Source: Cornus controversa
Lineage: Eukaryota > Streptophyta > Magnoliopsida > Cornales > Cornaceae
Direction of reading: 5' to 3'
NCBI GenBank assembly: GCA_026545225.1
Contig: CM048848.1
Coordinates: forward strand, 49,067,806 to 49,131,805
DNA: 64,000 nucleotides
The translations under genes and the position numbers were made by a program. The notes under the pieces were generated by a model. That model was not told the DNA's origin. It ran no database searches and worked only from the letters and a program-made list of their open reading frames with translations. This document shows positions 1 to 12,500 of the stretch, in pieces. Positions within the stretch are counted from its first letter, which is position 1. Each line of letters starts with the position of its first letter.

Positions 1-2440
1 TTAAAGAGAGATATATATCTAGAGGGGCTAAGATATTATCACTTTTACAGAAATATCCTTCTCTCTAAATCTCCCACTTCATCTTCTATTCTCTCTTCAT
101 TTCGGAGGTGTTAGGCTTTGAATTGGGGAACGCCAAATGCAAAGGGTTTGCTCTACTCGACAAGGGCTACATAGTGAACCGAATAAAGTTCACATTTGGT
201 AAGGTGGAAAGGGCTAAAAATTTGGGACTTCGCTTCTGAGACTCGAGATTTGAGGTAGGGGTGTGAATCTCTTTCCTACTTTGATTCTATAGGTCACATA
301 CTTATGACATGAAACCTTGTTTTGAGAATTATGTGAAACCATGACCCTCTTACATATATATATTGAATGTCTAACATGCTTTAGTTGGAATTTATATGTT
401 GCATATGTGTGGTGGATGTCTATGAATACAATATTATGATTTGTGTTCATTTGAGGAGTTTTGTGAGAATTGATTTCATATGTTGAGTATATGCATAAAA
501 GAACATTTTCTTTAAAATGCATAAGTGTTGTGATTTCTATGAGATGATTGAAATGCATTGACCTTGTAAATGTTATGCATTTGCTGAAAATTATGAAAAT
601 CTTGAGGTTTGGTGAATTATGTGGCAATGTGCACTTATGTGAGAGAGTCGCGTTTTTGGGGCATGTGTGAGAATTAATAAGGATTTTTAACCCTAGGGTG
701 CAAGACCCAAAACTTGGCCAAGCAGATGTCGCTTCTGTCGGGTTAGCAACTTGTAGAGCGTAGGTAAAGTATATGGTTCCAAGGCAACTCTTACTATGGA
801 TTGTGACAAGCTGAAGTCCTCAATTAAATTAATTTTCAATTATACGTGGTGTGAGTTTACTTGTGAGTTGTGACTTCATATAAATTTTTTTTTTTTAAAT
901 GTGAAACATCATTCATGATTTCTAAAAGATGTATGTTTTAAGTGTCAAAAGCATGAATACTTGTCATGTAGTCATGTAGAGACTTCATATACATTCATGC
1001 ATGGCTGCCTGAGTTGAGGTAGAGTTGGGTGGATCATTCCTACTGGGCATAGTTGTATGTTCATCCCCTTCCCCCAAACTTTTTCCAGATAAAACTTTCA
1101 TGGAAAACGAGGTATAGAGCATTATAGTGGAATCGAGCTTCTTTTGGATTACTTTTGGACACATGTATATAGAGGTCTTGTAGTAACGCTTGTGGACGGG
1201 TGTGAGTGGGCGGGTGCATAGACAGATACTGGGCTGAGCTACCACACTGACAGGGTACAAGATACTCAATCCCACATCGCCTGGGTGTGGAAAAGGGGAT
1301 GTGCTTATATGTAGTATGTTCTCTTCAAATGGTATGAGGCCTTTTGGGGTAAACCCAAGAGCAAAACCGTGCGGGCTCAGGCCCAAAGCGGACAATATCA
1401 TACCATGTGTTGGAGCGGGGTATTACAGGTCCATGCCGATTTGTGGCATGTCGACTATAGTTGTGGTGTTGCCTTTACATTTGGTTTCTTATACGTATTC
1501 GATTTTCAAATGTAAATGCCACACATGGCATTGTTAAAACTCTTAGGAAATATATGTTTTATGAAATCCTCCATGTATAACTTGTGGGAGATGTATGAAT
1601 GATGAATCTTTTGAACTTCTTTATGTATGAAATTGTGGGAATGAATGTTAGAGATAAGAATTATATGTCCTTACCATGCTAGGTCTTCTATAGATCATTC
1701 TTGGATGTTTGTTTCAAGGATAATGTAGGTTATGGATGAGAATTAGAAAATATATTGACTCACATTCTATGAGGCTCAAATGTTCAGATTTGTACGAGTT
1801 TTATTCATGTTTAGGATTGTAAATGGATGTATGATCATAAGAAATGCATTTAGACTTGTGAAAATCAGGTTTTGGAGCATTTTTGAACTTTCGATTGTCT
1901 AGGCTCTGCAACAGCCGACCGAAAGTGTGAAATCCCAAACATTTGTAAATGGGATACTTGTTTCAGCCGGCTAAAGGACGGCTTCAGTCTGTTAAAAGCT
2001 CCTTTTCGGCGACCGAAGCTACCCTACAGCCAACGATAGAGCTGTGAACCTGAAGGTCAGCTGAGCCCAGGTTTTAGCCAACCGAAGAGGGTTCCAGCCG
2101 GCCAAAACAGGGCTGAATTGGAATTTCACATAACATAGGGTGAGGAAGAGTACGTAGTGATATGTAAACCAATGTGGGTCCCATTGGGGTTGATAATGAC
2201 GAGTATACCCATATGAAATGGCGTATGTTTAGAAAGCTTTCGCAATTGAATGGTTTTAAAGTGAGATTAGTAATGTGGATGTGTAGTTAAATCACCCTTG
2301 GTTTCTAAAAGACAAAAATCGGAATGTGATAATTTGGTATCAAAGCATGGTACTATAGTGAAATTTGAAAGATAACGTGATGATGTGATAACCTAATCAC
2401 CCTCAGTTTCGATAGTCAAAATTCGGGGCGTGACAATGTC
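1..2440 (+). repeat. Degenerate LTR-retrotransposon-like sequence, no gene
   Basis: No credible reading frame is present. The tail around 2320-2440 resembles the LTR/primer-site junction of Gypsy-type elements: a TTTGGTATCAAAGCATGG stretch (2333-2350) is close to a binding site for the 3' end of initiator tRNA-Met, and GGGGCGTGACAA follows near 2425. At about 1900-2110 a motif like CAGCCGGC(T/C)(A/G)AA recurs several times. The left boundary is outside the window. The assignment rests on these short landmarks only. Confidence 0.4.
1265..1430 (+). repeat. Dispersed plant repeat terminus
   Basis: The block runs from TCCCACATCGCCTGGGTGTGG through GGCCTTTTGGGGTAAACCC and GGCCCAAAGCGGACAATATC to GGGGTATTACAGG. 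These word combinations recur in many plant genomes as the end of non-autonomous LTR-type elements; this is recollection, not a search. No coding capacity or clean target-site duplication was found. Confidence 0.4.
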
Positions 2441-2532
2441 AATGTAATATAGCACGCAAAACTACATCTATTGATAGTTGTCCCTGTATCTATTAGTATA
2501 TTATATACATATATGTGTTGTATTAATATATA

Positions 2533-3122
2533 GAGGAGTGCTAGCGGCAGTCGCTCAAGCGAGTGTCCTTGCACAGTCGCTCCACTGATTGGTGGAAATC
2601 AATCCCAAAAATTAAATGTCTTTCCTGCAATAAATGTCTTACTTTTTCATCAATCAATATACCCTTCTAGTTCTAAAATATTTACAGTGGTGTCATCAAA
2701 AAACAAATAAAATTATAAACATAAAGTATTAAAATATTTTTTTTATTTTGTCCTACTTTTAAATATTTCTAATAATCTATATACTTTTTATAATCATTTC
2801 CTATATAATTTTTAAATTTTTGTAATTATGGTTAATTGAATTAAAGAACACATTTTTAAAGTATTAAAATATTTTTATGAATATTTTTTTTATATTTTCA
2901 TGCTTTAAATATTTTTAGTAATCTATATACTTTATGTTTATAATTTTATTTGTTTGTTAATGGCACCACTGTAAATATTTTAAAACTGGAAAGGTATATT
3001 GATTGATGAAAAAGTAGGACATTTATTGTAGGAAAATATTTAATTTTTGGGATTAATTTTCATCAATCATTGGAGCGATTGTACCAAAACACTCGCTTGA
3101 GCGATTGTCGCTAACACTATTC
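2533..3122. mobile_element. MULE-type foldback MITE, 590 bp, 9-bp TSD
   Basis: The two ends are long imperfect inverted copies. The left arm starts GAGGAGTGCTAGCG and the right end, reverse complemented, starts GAATAGTGTTAGCG; similarity continues for well over 150 bp through the CGCTCAAGCGAGTG words and the CCCAAAAATTAAAT tract. TAATATATA occurs immediately on both sides (2524-2532 and 3123-3131). A 9-bp duplication, G-initial ends and long terminal inverted repeats are typical of Mutator-like elements. It has no transposase and would need one in trans. The AT-rich duplication is slightly weaker evidence than a complex one. Confidence 0.8.
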
Positions 3123-3515
3123 TAATATATATTACAATGGGCAATCTTTTTTCTACAACTTTGGGCTTGTAATAGCCAGAGTAAAGAGCCCAAGTGGAAA
3201 TATTCTATGGGCATGGAATGGAGCATTAAATACTCTTTGGGCTTGATGTATCCAAGATAAAAGAACTAAATGATGAGTCTTCACATATTTCACATTGCTA
3301 TCCCTGGTTCCAAGCATTTCCACTCATTTTTCATTCTACTTATCATAAACATTTGACCAGAGCAATACCCTTTTGCTCCAGTGATCTTCACATTGACATT
3401 GTCACTAGCAAAATGATGTACACCATGAGACCACTACTTCAAGCTACATTAATCATTCAGAACCAAAGGAAACCAGATAAGGATCAAATTCGAACATTGA
3501 TTAAACCTATTGAAG

Positions 3516-3689
3516 TTGAAGTTGTATGGACTTGGTGAAACGTGACGGGGTTTGCATGGCTCCACGGTTGACTACAGAGTGTTTTAAGTGTTTTGATGAT
3601 GATGATGGTATCGAAACTCTTAAAACACTCTGTAGTCAACCGTGGAGCCATGCAAACCCCGTCACGTTTCACCAAGTCCATACAACTTC

Positions 3690-3691
<2 letters not shown>
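3516..3691. repeat. Perfect 73-bp inverted repeat (hairpin)
   Basis: Bases 3516-3588 are exactly complementary to 3619-3691, separated by a 30-base loop rich in GATGAT. The first arm continues an open frame that begins upstream at about 3353, as if a coding-like fragment had been duplicated in inverse orientation. Reading either strand gives nearly the same short peptide, so the small frames here are products of the symmetry. A transcript would fold into a stem of about 73 bp. No target-site duplication flanks it. It could be a young MIRNA-like or siRNA hairpin locus, or a recent inverted duplication. Confidence 0.85.

Positions 3692-3692
<1 letters not shown>

Positions 3693-3724
<32 letters not shown>
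3693..3724. repeat. (TA)16 microsatellite
   Basis: An uninterrupted TA run directly abuts the right arm of the hairpin. Confidence 0.95.
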
Positions 3725-3727
<3 letters not shown>

Positions 3728-4122
3728 TTCCACCTAGTAAGGGAATATATAATACAACGTACCAATATTTGTATGTAAAACTTCACATGCCTACCTTCAT
3801 TATTCATGTATGACATATGTATTAGACATGAATCAACCTATGGATAAAATTTGGAGCAATTATCAGCATAGTTTAAACATGTGATATAGTGATTGACTAA
3901 ATAGTCAGTGTTCATACATGACCCTAAAAAGATTCTCCGGAAGGTTCCAAACCACAATTTTAAACTCTAGTAGTGATTTCCTGTTCTAAGACGCAACAAT
4001 TTCGTGTAATTATCATTTTGATGAACCAATAAGCATGTTTAATTATCATGAATATTGTGAAAGAGAATTATATACAAAGCCCAAAACTGATTGAAATTTA
4101 TAGGCAGCAGTATAGAGAGGGG
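3725..4122. other. AT-rich spacer, nothing recognised
   Basis: No reading frame, repeat boundary or RNA signal was seen between the TA microsatellite and the terminator of the tRNA gene. Confidence 0.6.
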
Positions 4123-4130
4123 AAAAAAAA
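4123..4130 (-). terminator. Pol III T-run terminator for tRNA-Met
   Basis: An A8 run on the plus strand is a T8 run on the minus strand, 23 bases past the tRNA 3' end. This is a normal RNA polymerase III terminator in sequence and position. Confidence 0.7.
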
Positions 4131-4153
4131 TGACCCGGAAGCTTGCATCTGAA

Positions 4154-4225
4154 TATCAGAGCCAGGTTTCGATCCTGGGACCTGTGGGTTATGGGCCCAC
4201 CACGCTTCCGCTGCGCCACTCTGAT
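4154..4225 (-). tRNA. Initiator tRNA-Met (CAU)
   Basis: The minus strand gives a 72-nt cloverleaf starting ATCAGAGTGGCGCAGCGG and ending in GGCTCTGATA. The acceptor arms ATCAGAG and CTCTGAT pair, the anticodon loop reads CCCATAACC with anticodon CAT, and the T arm is CAGGATCGAAACCTG. The A-box (TGGCGCAGCGG) and B-box (GGATCGAAACC) internal promoters are intact, and there is no intron. The GGGCCCATAACCC anticodon arm and the A1:U72 pair identify the plant initiator rather than the elongator. It would carry methionine to start codons in cytosolic translation. It is a complete gene, not a retrotransposon primer site, which would hold only the last 12-18 bases. Confidence 0.96.
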
Positions 4226-4997
4226 TTGTTAGTATAGTTCTCTTGTATTTTTAATTAAGCGACAAACTAAAAACACCCCTGAAATAATTACAACCCACGA
4301 TAGAATCCAACTCATTTAATAAACTACGGAGAACAATATTTTTTTGGGAGAGAATAATCAATATGTATCATGCAAGTATTTGGCACAGTGGCTAAATATT
4401 TTTTAAATACCATTTTTTTTAATGGCAAAACTCTTTACCTCACAAACAAATAAAATAAAATAAAACTCTTTACCTCACAAACAGATATATTAAAATATTT
4501 TTTATTTTAGTTTTCATAAATGACCTTCAAAGGAAGTGAACAATTTGACCAATTTAATATATTTTTATTTTTCATACATGTCACAACCCAAATGGATACT
4601 CTTCTCTCATATTCCGAGGTTGGAAGCTCTATTCTCTTTAGAGTTGCTTCCGGGGCGGAGCCAAGAATCTATAATTGGGGGGGTGGGGGAGGGGCGCAAA
4701 CTATTAACATTGTTACCATAAATGAGAGGATCTAATATAAGAATATTTTTAATTCAAAAGTATTTTATTATCATTAGATGCATACAAAAATATATCTAGC
4801 CAAACTTTGGACTGTTTGTTTACAAAAAAAGATTTGCCTATATCCAGTCAAATATAACCTAAATATGTACAAAAATAAACCAAAAATACCACATATCTAC
4901 TACAAAAGCTGAGCTTGACGTTCTTTTAGATAATAAAATTCATCTATTATCAAATACGAACTAAATAATATTGATACTCAAATAATATGCAAGAAAC

Positions 4998-7314
4998 TCA
5001 TCTTCCATCTTGTTGCGAAGTGTTATTTTGACAAATTTCATAATTGAAAAATGTCGTTTCTGTAGTTACCGTGAAAACTGGAAGTGTCAAAACAAGACAA
5101 ATTAATCTATCAATCAAATAGTAGATATCTGACTTCTTTGTTTCCACTAATCCTCTACATAGTTCAGAAATTGTTGACATATTTTGTAGATGTGGATGGT
5201 GAGGTACATCAACAATATAGAGTTGCAATTGAAATCTCAAAAGAGTCCTCTCTTGGTCCGTGAAATCTTGAGGATAAAATTTATTTGCAAGCTTGCAAAT
5301 GTCATCAATTTTAAACAACTTGTAAGCATCCCTAGGATTCAAAGTTGAGCTAAGAATAACAAGTTCCATTACTTGTTCACTAAATCTGTTATTCAACTCT
5401 TGCACTTATGAATCAATTGTGGCATTGAATATATCAATCTGATAGTGGTACTCAAGTGTAATATTATCTTGTTGGTGACATGGCCGACCCCTACCTTTTG
5501 TATAAGGAGCACTCATATCAGGCACATCAATTTTATTACGTTCACAAAATGATATAACAATCCCAAGTAAGATGTTCCAACCATCTTCTCTCAATTTCAA
5601 AATGAGTTCTTTTGTAGTTGAAACCAAATACATAGCATTTAAGATGTCTTGAGTTTTTTGTTGCAAAGATTGGCAAAGGATATCAATTGTTCTCATAATT
5701 GCTTTCACCAAATACAAAATAAACACAAATTCAAATGATGTAATAACATCATAAACAACATCAGCATCTCCCGTTGGGAGTAAGTGGATCTTTCTTTAAT
5801 GATGCTTTGAAAAACTGAATATGTTGCACCAAACATCCTTATCAAACTACAAACAGAGTTCCAACGAGCATCTCCAGGTCGTTGCAAGGTACCAATCTGA
5901 TTAACTCCTCTACCAATCTCAAGTTCATCAATAGCTATCAAATGGGCAATTTTAGCCGCTGATCATATTGTAATTCATCATTTCGTTTGCAAGAAACTCT
6001 AATGATATTAATAATGAAGTTCAACTTCGAAAAGAATTGATGGACAAGGATTAGTTCTCTAGATACTGCAACTAATGTCAGTTGTAATCAATGAGCTAAA
6101 CAATGCACATAATATGCATAAGGACAATCATTAAGAAATAATGCTTACAAGCCATTCCATTCCCCATGCATATTACTAGCACCATCATAACCTTGACCTC
6201 GGAGATTATGAACACTAAGATTATAATGAGATAAAACCGCAGAAAGCTTATTTTTTAAAGTCAATGAAATTGTATCTTTAACATGCACAAGATCAAAGAA
6301 ACGCTCTTGTAAAAAACCACCCTTATTGACGAATCTTAAAATAAGAGTCATTTGCTCTATCTTAGATTCATCTCGTGCTTTATCAACAAGAATACAAAAC
6401 TTGGCATCTCCAATGTCTTCACGGATCTTCTTTCTCACTTTTATAGAAAGAATATGCAAAATCTCCTTTTGAATTTGTGGTGATGTATAGTTGGCATTTT
6501 TTAGAGTATTTTCTAGAACAAGTTTGGCAACATCATCATTATATGTTGCCAAAATCTTTATCATTTCAATGAAATTGCCCCTATTTCTTGATTCAGGGCA
6601 TTCGTTATGCTCTCTAAAAGCACAAGCTTGAAATGTAAGTCATTGAGCCGCATCAATTGAAGTCTTCAATCTCAATCGGTTATGTAAAATTTGTTCTGAA
6701 GTTTGTCTTTTCATCACTTTATCAATATGACAAGGTTGATTCATTAAATCCTTACAGCATCTCTCGGCTATGTTGTGAGGTGAACAAGGACCTTCTCCCA
6801 CATGATTTAGGAAAGCACACATTTTTCCATCGTTAACTTTCTTCCAATTTCAAAATCCTTCAATAGTGAATACATTTGTTCCAGGACACCCCATTGGTTT
6901 CTTTCCAAAAAGAAAGCAGGGTAAGCAAAATGTGGCATCCTTTGAAGGAGAATACTCTAAGCAAGAAGGAAATAATTTGAACCAAGATGATTGAAATCGA
7001 CGAAGATGCTTTTTCGATCTAGAACGCGGATACTCTAACAGAACAAATTGGTATGGCCACGCTTTGATATAGCCTCGACGAATTTCATCATGTTGGTTAA
7101 TAGGATATTCCCATATTTGACGACGTAATCCTGAATCACATTCTAATAAGGTATGATCAACTTCTGTATGTTTAACTCCAGGAGATTTTGGAAGATGTGG
7201 GTTATCAAGAAATGAAGCATCATGATTAGATGTGAAAGGCATATCATCTTTTGACTTATTAATGTTCTCTCTTTGAGAGAACGCGTCAATAGTTTTTGAT
7301 GGCTTGACCATCAT
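4998..7314 (-). pseudogene. hAT transposase pseudogene (TTF zinc finger / DUF4371 / hAT dimerisation)
   Basis: Read from 7314 downward, the fragments line up as one transposase related to zinc finger MYM-type 1-like proteins of plants. 7314-6850 holds the TTF-type zinc finger (WFKLFPSCLEY, then FCLPCFLFGKK). After a TGA at 6850 the same frame continues to 6640 and, past another stop, to 6145, giving the DUF4371 region with CILVDKARDESK and LRGQGYDGASNM. The frame then shifts: 5941-5705 carries RPGDARWNSVCSLIRMF, 5726-5406 follows in another frame, and 5405-4998 ends with YYLIDRLICLVLTLPV, the C-terminal hAT dimerisation region. At least two in-frame stops and two frameshifts make it non-functional. 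The length (about 770 codons) is near normal for the family, so this was a complete gene that decayed in place. Confidence 0.85.
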
Positions 7315-8154
7315 ATAACACTGTACTTAGGCGACCTATGCTTCCAAAGTAACCAATTAACCTAAAAATTAATCTATCAATTAATTATTTAAATAAGTTT
7401 TCTAATCAAACTTTCCTAACAAAGCCCCAAAAAAAAAAAAGATTAAGCCTAAATTGAAAAACCTCCCAATTAAACAATTAGACTTTAATTTATAAACAAA
7501 TTCAAAATTCATGTAGTAATATCACAAATTAATAGTCAAGCAAAAACTAGAACATGTCATTCATATTAGTATATCAACTATCAATCTATTATTATTTTTA
7601 ATTATCAATTAATAGCATGATCGTACGAAGAGAATAATTCAAAAAATATTACCTCTAACTCAGTAGTCCTTTACACCAAATTTCGCCAATATATAAGTGT
7701 TTCTGATCACTGACTCACATTGAACACAACACAGACTTCCACCTACCCTAAAAAAATAAGTTTAATTTGATGAGAAAATAATCTATCAAAGAAATAGCAT
7801 AAGGTATTAATTTAGAACATCATCTAATTCAATAACCCATCAATTAATGGTTAATGACTCGTGAACATCTTTTAAAACAGTGCGATTCTAAAATTATGTA
7901 AGCACATATATAATTTTGACTAGCACCATACTTTAAAACAGCAAAAGCATATGGTTTGAACTTTTGAGTTTGGATTACAATCATACTATAAGTTTGTAAC
8001 ATAGATCAATAAGTCTCTTTTAGATTAATTTTGATGGATTTACAACAAACTAGTTTGTGCAGTACAAATAAAATCTATCGGTTGCATTAGTCGACTCATA
8101 CAAGAATTAAGAGAAAAAAGATTTTGAAAGCCTGGCCAATTGGTTCTTTAAAAA

Positions 8155-8156
<2 letters not shown>

Positions 8157-8187
<31 letters not shown>
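8157..8187. repeat. (TA)n microsatellite
   Basis: TA run of 31 bases inside the AT-rich flank of the hAT remnant. Confidence 0.95.
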
Positions 8188-8190
<3 letters not shown>

Positions 8191-9091
8191 TACACAAATA
8201 ATAGAGGGGTTATACACAAGCAGCTAGAACTAAAAGAGTAGAAGGAAAAGAAATTTAAAATTACAAATAATAATATTGAAATTAAATGTTAGAATCATTA
8301 ATACATTTCAATTTAGAATGTCATTTAACTCAATAATGAATAACCCATCAATTAGTGATCCAATCCAGCAAGAGTAAAACACTTGAATATAAAAAAAAAA
8401 ATTAGGGTTTTGAAAAATGACAATAGAATTTGAGATTTTTTTTAATTAAGAAAGTGAGAGAGTCTGAGAGATAGAAATAGGAGAGTTTGGTACTTACATA
8501 AAAAATAATATCTATCTTTTAAGTTCCACCTCCATGACTCCATAAGAACAAAGAAAAGAATGAAAAGTGACAGAGCAGCCGAATAGGGGTGAGGAGCTGT
8601 CACTGTTGCTTGTTCTTTGGAAAGGGAAAAAGTAAAGTTTTCCTTTCTTTTTTTTTTTGTTTTGTATAAGACTATAAGTTGAATTGTTGATAGAAACAAA
8701 AAGGTTGACGTATATATTATTAATATATTAGTATTACTGTAAGGCTGTTACTGTTAGTGTGTATCAGTGAATATATATATTATATATATATATTATAATC
8801 ATTGATATTACTTGACATATACAATATACTATTAGTCTATTAATATATTAGTAGTAGAAGCATTGGATTGGGGGCCGGTTAGTGGTATATATATATATAT
8901 TATATTTCATATATTATATATAGGTACTATATTTTTTTTAAATTTTTGGGGGGGCCATGCTTCCAAGAATTTGTTTCTCCCAATTGCCCAGTGCATATGA
9001 CCAATCTCATTTGTAAGAGATAAAGGCATGAATGATAATGAAGAAAAATTGTCCAATACATATGGGAAAGGAGACTACATATGCCCTTAGG

Positions 9092-9231
9092 GCTGCAAAT
9101 AAATCGAATTGTTCAACCCAATCATTTAGCAAACGAGCTTGAGGTCAACTTTTAGGTTCATTTAGTAAACGAGTCGATTCTGAACAGTATTGAGCTAGGC
9201 TCATTTAGACTCATGTTCATGAACTCGTGTG

Positions 9232-9275
<44 letters not shown>

Positions 9276-9569
9276 TGAACACAAGTTAGTATAGGGCTCA
9301 TGAACAAGTTCATAAACATAAGCTTGTTGTTCATGAACATAGACTCATTAACATGTTCATGAACATAGGTTTGGGTAGGCTTGTCTAAGTTTATGAACGA
9401 GCCAAAACAATTTTGAACATAAGCTCAAATCAAGCCAAACGAATTTTGTTATTAAATGAGTCAAGTCTGAGTTTCTCAAAATAATGAAGAGTCGAGCTCG
9501 ACCTCAACTTTTCGAGCTCATCACGATTCCAAGCTGAGTTCACAAATGATCGAGATGAGTCCGAACAAA
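9092..9569. repeat. Dispersed repeat of the GGGCTGCAAATAAA class
   Basis: It starts GGGCTGCAAATAAATCGAA and is full of GTTCATGAAC, ACGAGC and CGAGCTC words. This composition recalls a common non-autonomous repeat of eudicots. A (TG)n(TA)n microsatellite lies inside (9227-9271). The right side is abruptly replaced by the hAT-like end at 9570. No coding potential. Confidence 0.4.
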
Positions 9570-12500
9570 CAGGGGCGGAGCCAGAAATATTGATTGGGTT
9601 GGGGGGAGGGGGGCATTCATAATAATATAAAATTAAATTTTTTTAAAAAATAAAATAATTGTAATATTTTTTTTCAATGCATTTTTAATGTACATTTTTA
9701 AAAGCGTGTCTATAAATGATATAAGAAGAAAAAATAAACAAAAGACTAGTTGACAGCCGATAAATGAGATTGTCAAGTGTTGAATATTATTTTTATTCTC
9801 TCTTTAATTCATAACAAATAACATATAGATATATATACATATGTGTGAATAGAGTTCTAATATGTTGTAGCAAGAATTACAATAATAATTAACACGTTTT
9901 ATTTTAACTATATTTGAATTTTTAAAAGTAAAAAAAGTTCATTTGACTTTGAAGGATCACAAGTAATTTATGTTGCAAACCACATTAATAACTATAGATA
10001 GATAACCATAAAAAGGATTCTTTAAATAAATAAAAATTAAGGGGGGCACTTTAATTTTTCTACACAAAATCACCATTAATGATCATAAACCATTATCATT
10101 GCCCACATAAATTCTCACCAATTAAATGAAAATTCATAAAAAAGAATTGACATAAGTTTTACCGTCGATTGTCTACCTTACACTAACTCACCTTCTTTTC
10201 ATGTATAGTTTTGGATATCGGTAATGAGAAAGTCAAGAATTCTAAGTATGCATTACAGGAACCCAACTTGACGACTGAAGAATAATGTTCGAGCTAACTT
10301 TAATGAACAAACAAGAAACAAACCAGCCCATTAATAATTATAAATGGCTCGCAATAATAAAGTTTTGAATTTTTTTTGGGCTAGATAGATAACCAATAAA
10401 AGGAATTTTTTAAGGGGATTTTAATTTTCCTACATAAAAAACACCATTAATGACATAAATACGTAGCATTAATAGAGTTTTGAAAAAAAATTGGACCAAC
10501 CTTAATTTTTATATACAAGAAACACCGTTAGTGACATAAATAGATAGCATTAATAGAGTTTGGGCGCATATCCCTCCGCCCTACTATATGTCCAGTGATG
10601 AATTATGGGGTGTTCGACGCGACTATTGTCAAAAAAAAATAATAATAATAAAAATAAAAATCATATGCCCGCATAAAAAGTTGGTACAACCAATTGACAT
10701 AATGCTGGTCCATTTTTCCTTTAATAAAACCACTTAAATGATGGATTTAAGAATCTTTTTGTACAAATCATTGCAAGTGATAGGACTAAACATAATTAGG
10801 TAGGAGCCAAACCCTGCGAACAAGCAAAAGAAAAGAAAAACATTTTGTTGGGAAAAACATAGTCCACCATACAAAAGAAGTATTATTCAGAAAAAAAAAA
10901 TTGAAACTAATTAAATTTTTTGTACCACTCTGTCTTTTAGATGGTACATAGGTGGATTAAGTAGGTCTTCTAGGAAAAGACTAAACTGTTAATCAATTGT
11001 TAAATGAGGAGACAGATTATAAAATAAAACGAGTAAAGAACCTTTCTCAAAATAAATGGTATAAAGAAACTTGTGGTTGAGGCATGGAATTCAATTCATT
11101 GTCCTTAAAAAAAGTGATATATTTCCCTCAACTAGGATTGTATTATTTGTGGCATGTGTATATTACTTGGGCTCTGAGCCCTACAAGATGTAATAGTAGT
11201 TCTTTATTTTGTGTACTGACATGCATATGGCTATGATACGATGTAGACGTGATAATATGTCAAATTTTAAAAACTAAGATACAGACATGGCATGGATGTG
11301 TAAAAAAATAATATAATATATTATTATATATATAAAATAAATATTTTTAGGTCATTTATCCATAGAATCGTGAATAAAATCACTAATTTAAAACTTAGAG
11401 TTAAATGTTTGTAATTTTTATAATTAAGTCATAATATATTTTAAATTGCATTTAATTTCATTCGCAACATGAAATGTACAAAACATGTTTTTACCATTCT
11501 ATTCAATACTATCACGACAATCCAGGAGAAATGTCAATGCTTCTTCGGTATTAATGGGTCATGTTTATGTTGTATCGAGACAAGGATAATTGTTATATGC
11601 ACTACGAACGTGTGTTATTCTAAACATGAACATCACTGACACCTGTTAAACAAGTAACTCGACACAACCATTGTAACTTGTTACATAAATGTTGTTACAT
11701 AATGTGTAAGACTATACATAATCAATATAAAAAGTAAATGTAACAAAAGAATTAAAAATATTGAATGGAAAACTATAAAAAGAACCTGGTTGGCATGGTT
11801 TCCTTAGAACAATGTTTTATTATCAGGGATCTGAAAAATGGAAAAAAGTTTAATTTTGTCTAAAAACTAAATTGAAAAAAAAAACTAATTTTAGAAATCT
11901 ATTTTTCTGGTTCAGAATTCTTGAAAATTATGGGCATATTTGGTTTAGTTTTCTAAAAATAGTTCTCAAAAACTTAGAAAAAAAAAAAAAACTATTTTCA
12001 GATAAATGTAAAATACAGTGTTATAAAATTAAGTCTTTTTATAACTGAATTTTCAAAAAATAATTTCAGAAACTGTCAACCAAGTAGATTTTTGAACAGT
12101 ATTTTAAATTTCACTTCTCAAAAAATTGAACCGCACATGCCTTATTTTTTGAGAAATTAAACCAAATAGACTTTAAATCTTCCATTTCATGTCAATTACC
12201 CACACAATTAGTTTACCTAGGGTTTCAATATAATCTTATGAATTGACAAAAATGCCTTTATTAATTGAATTAATCTATTACAAAAGTTGAAATGGGTCAT
12301 TGGTATATTTGCATTGACCTAACATATTTTGTTAACCAGGTTAATCCGAGTTAAACGAGTTGAGTTCTCGTACCTAAACAATGTTTGTTAGTTTTTATTG
12401 ATAAATTGTTGTTGATTTGATGATGACATGAACACAATTAAGATAAATCCATATCTACTAAAATTGTTGTTGATTCGATGACGACATGAACACATGTGTT

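Larger units (their letters stand above)
4652..8965 (-). mobile_element. Decayed hAT element (approximate limits)
   Basis: The end near 4652 reads GGGGCGGAGCCAAGAAT followed by a G-rich tract, a terminus typical of plant hAT elements with TTF/DUF4371 transposases. The transposase remnant 4998-7314 runs on the minus strand away from it. The distal end is uncertain: a GGGGGGGCCATGCTTCC stretch near 8949 may be the degraded other end. The interval 7315-8940 is AT-rich, with a TA microsatellite at 8157-8187 and no frame worth calling. Confidence 0.45.

Noticed and set aside
985..1537. Overlapping frames on both strands
   Set aside because: They lie across a dispersed repeat and give no recognisable protein.
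3484..3813. Paired small frames with the same peptide on both strands
   Set aside because: The likeness is a mechanical result of the perfect inverted repeat.
4154..4225. Retrotransposon primer site instead of a tRNA gene
   Set aside because: All 72 bases of the cloverleaf, both internal promoter boxes and a T-run terminator are present.
10560..10620. A third hAT end at CCCTCCGCCCTA
   Set aside because: The match to the hAT terminus is short and no partner end or duplication was found.
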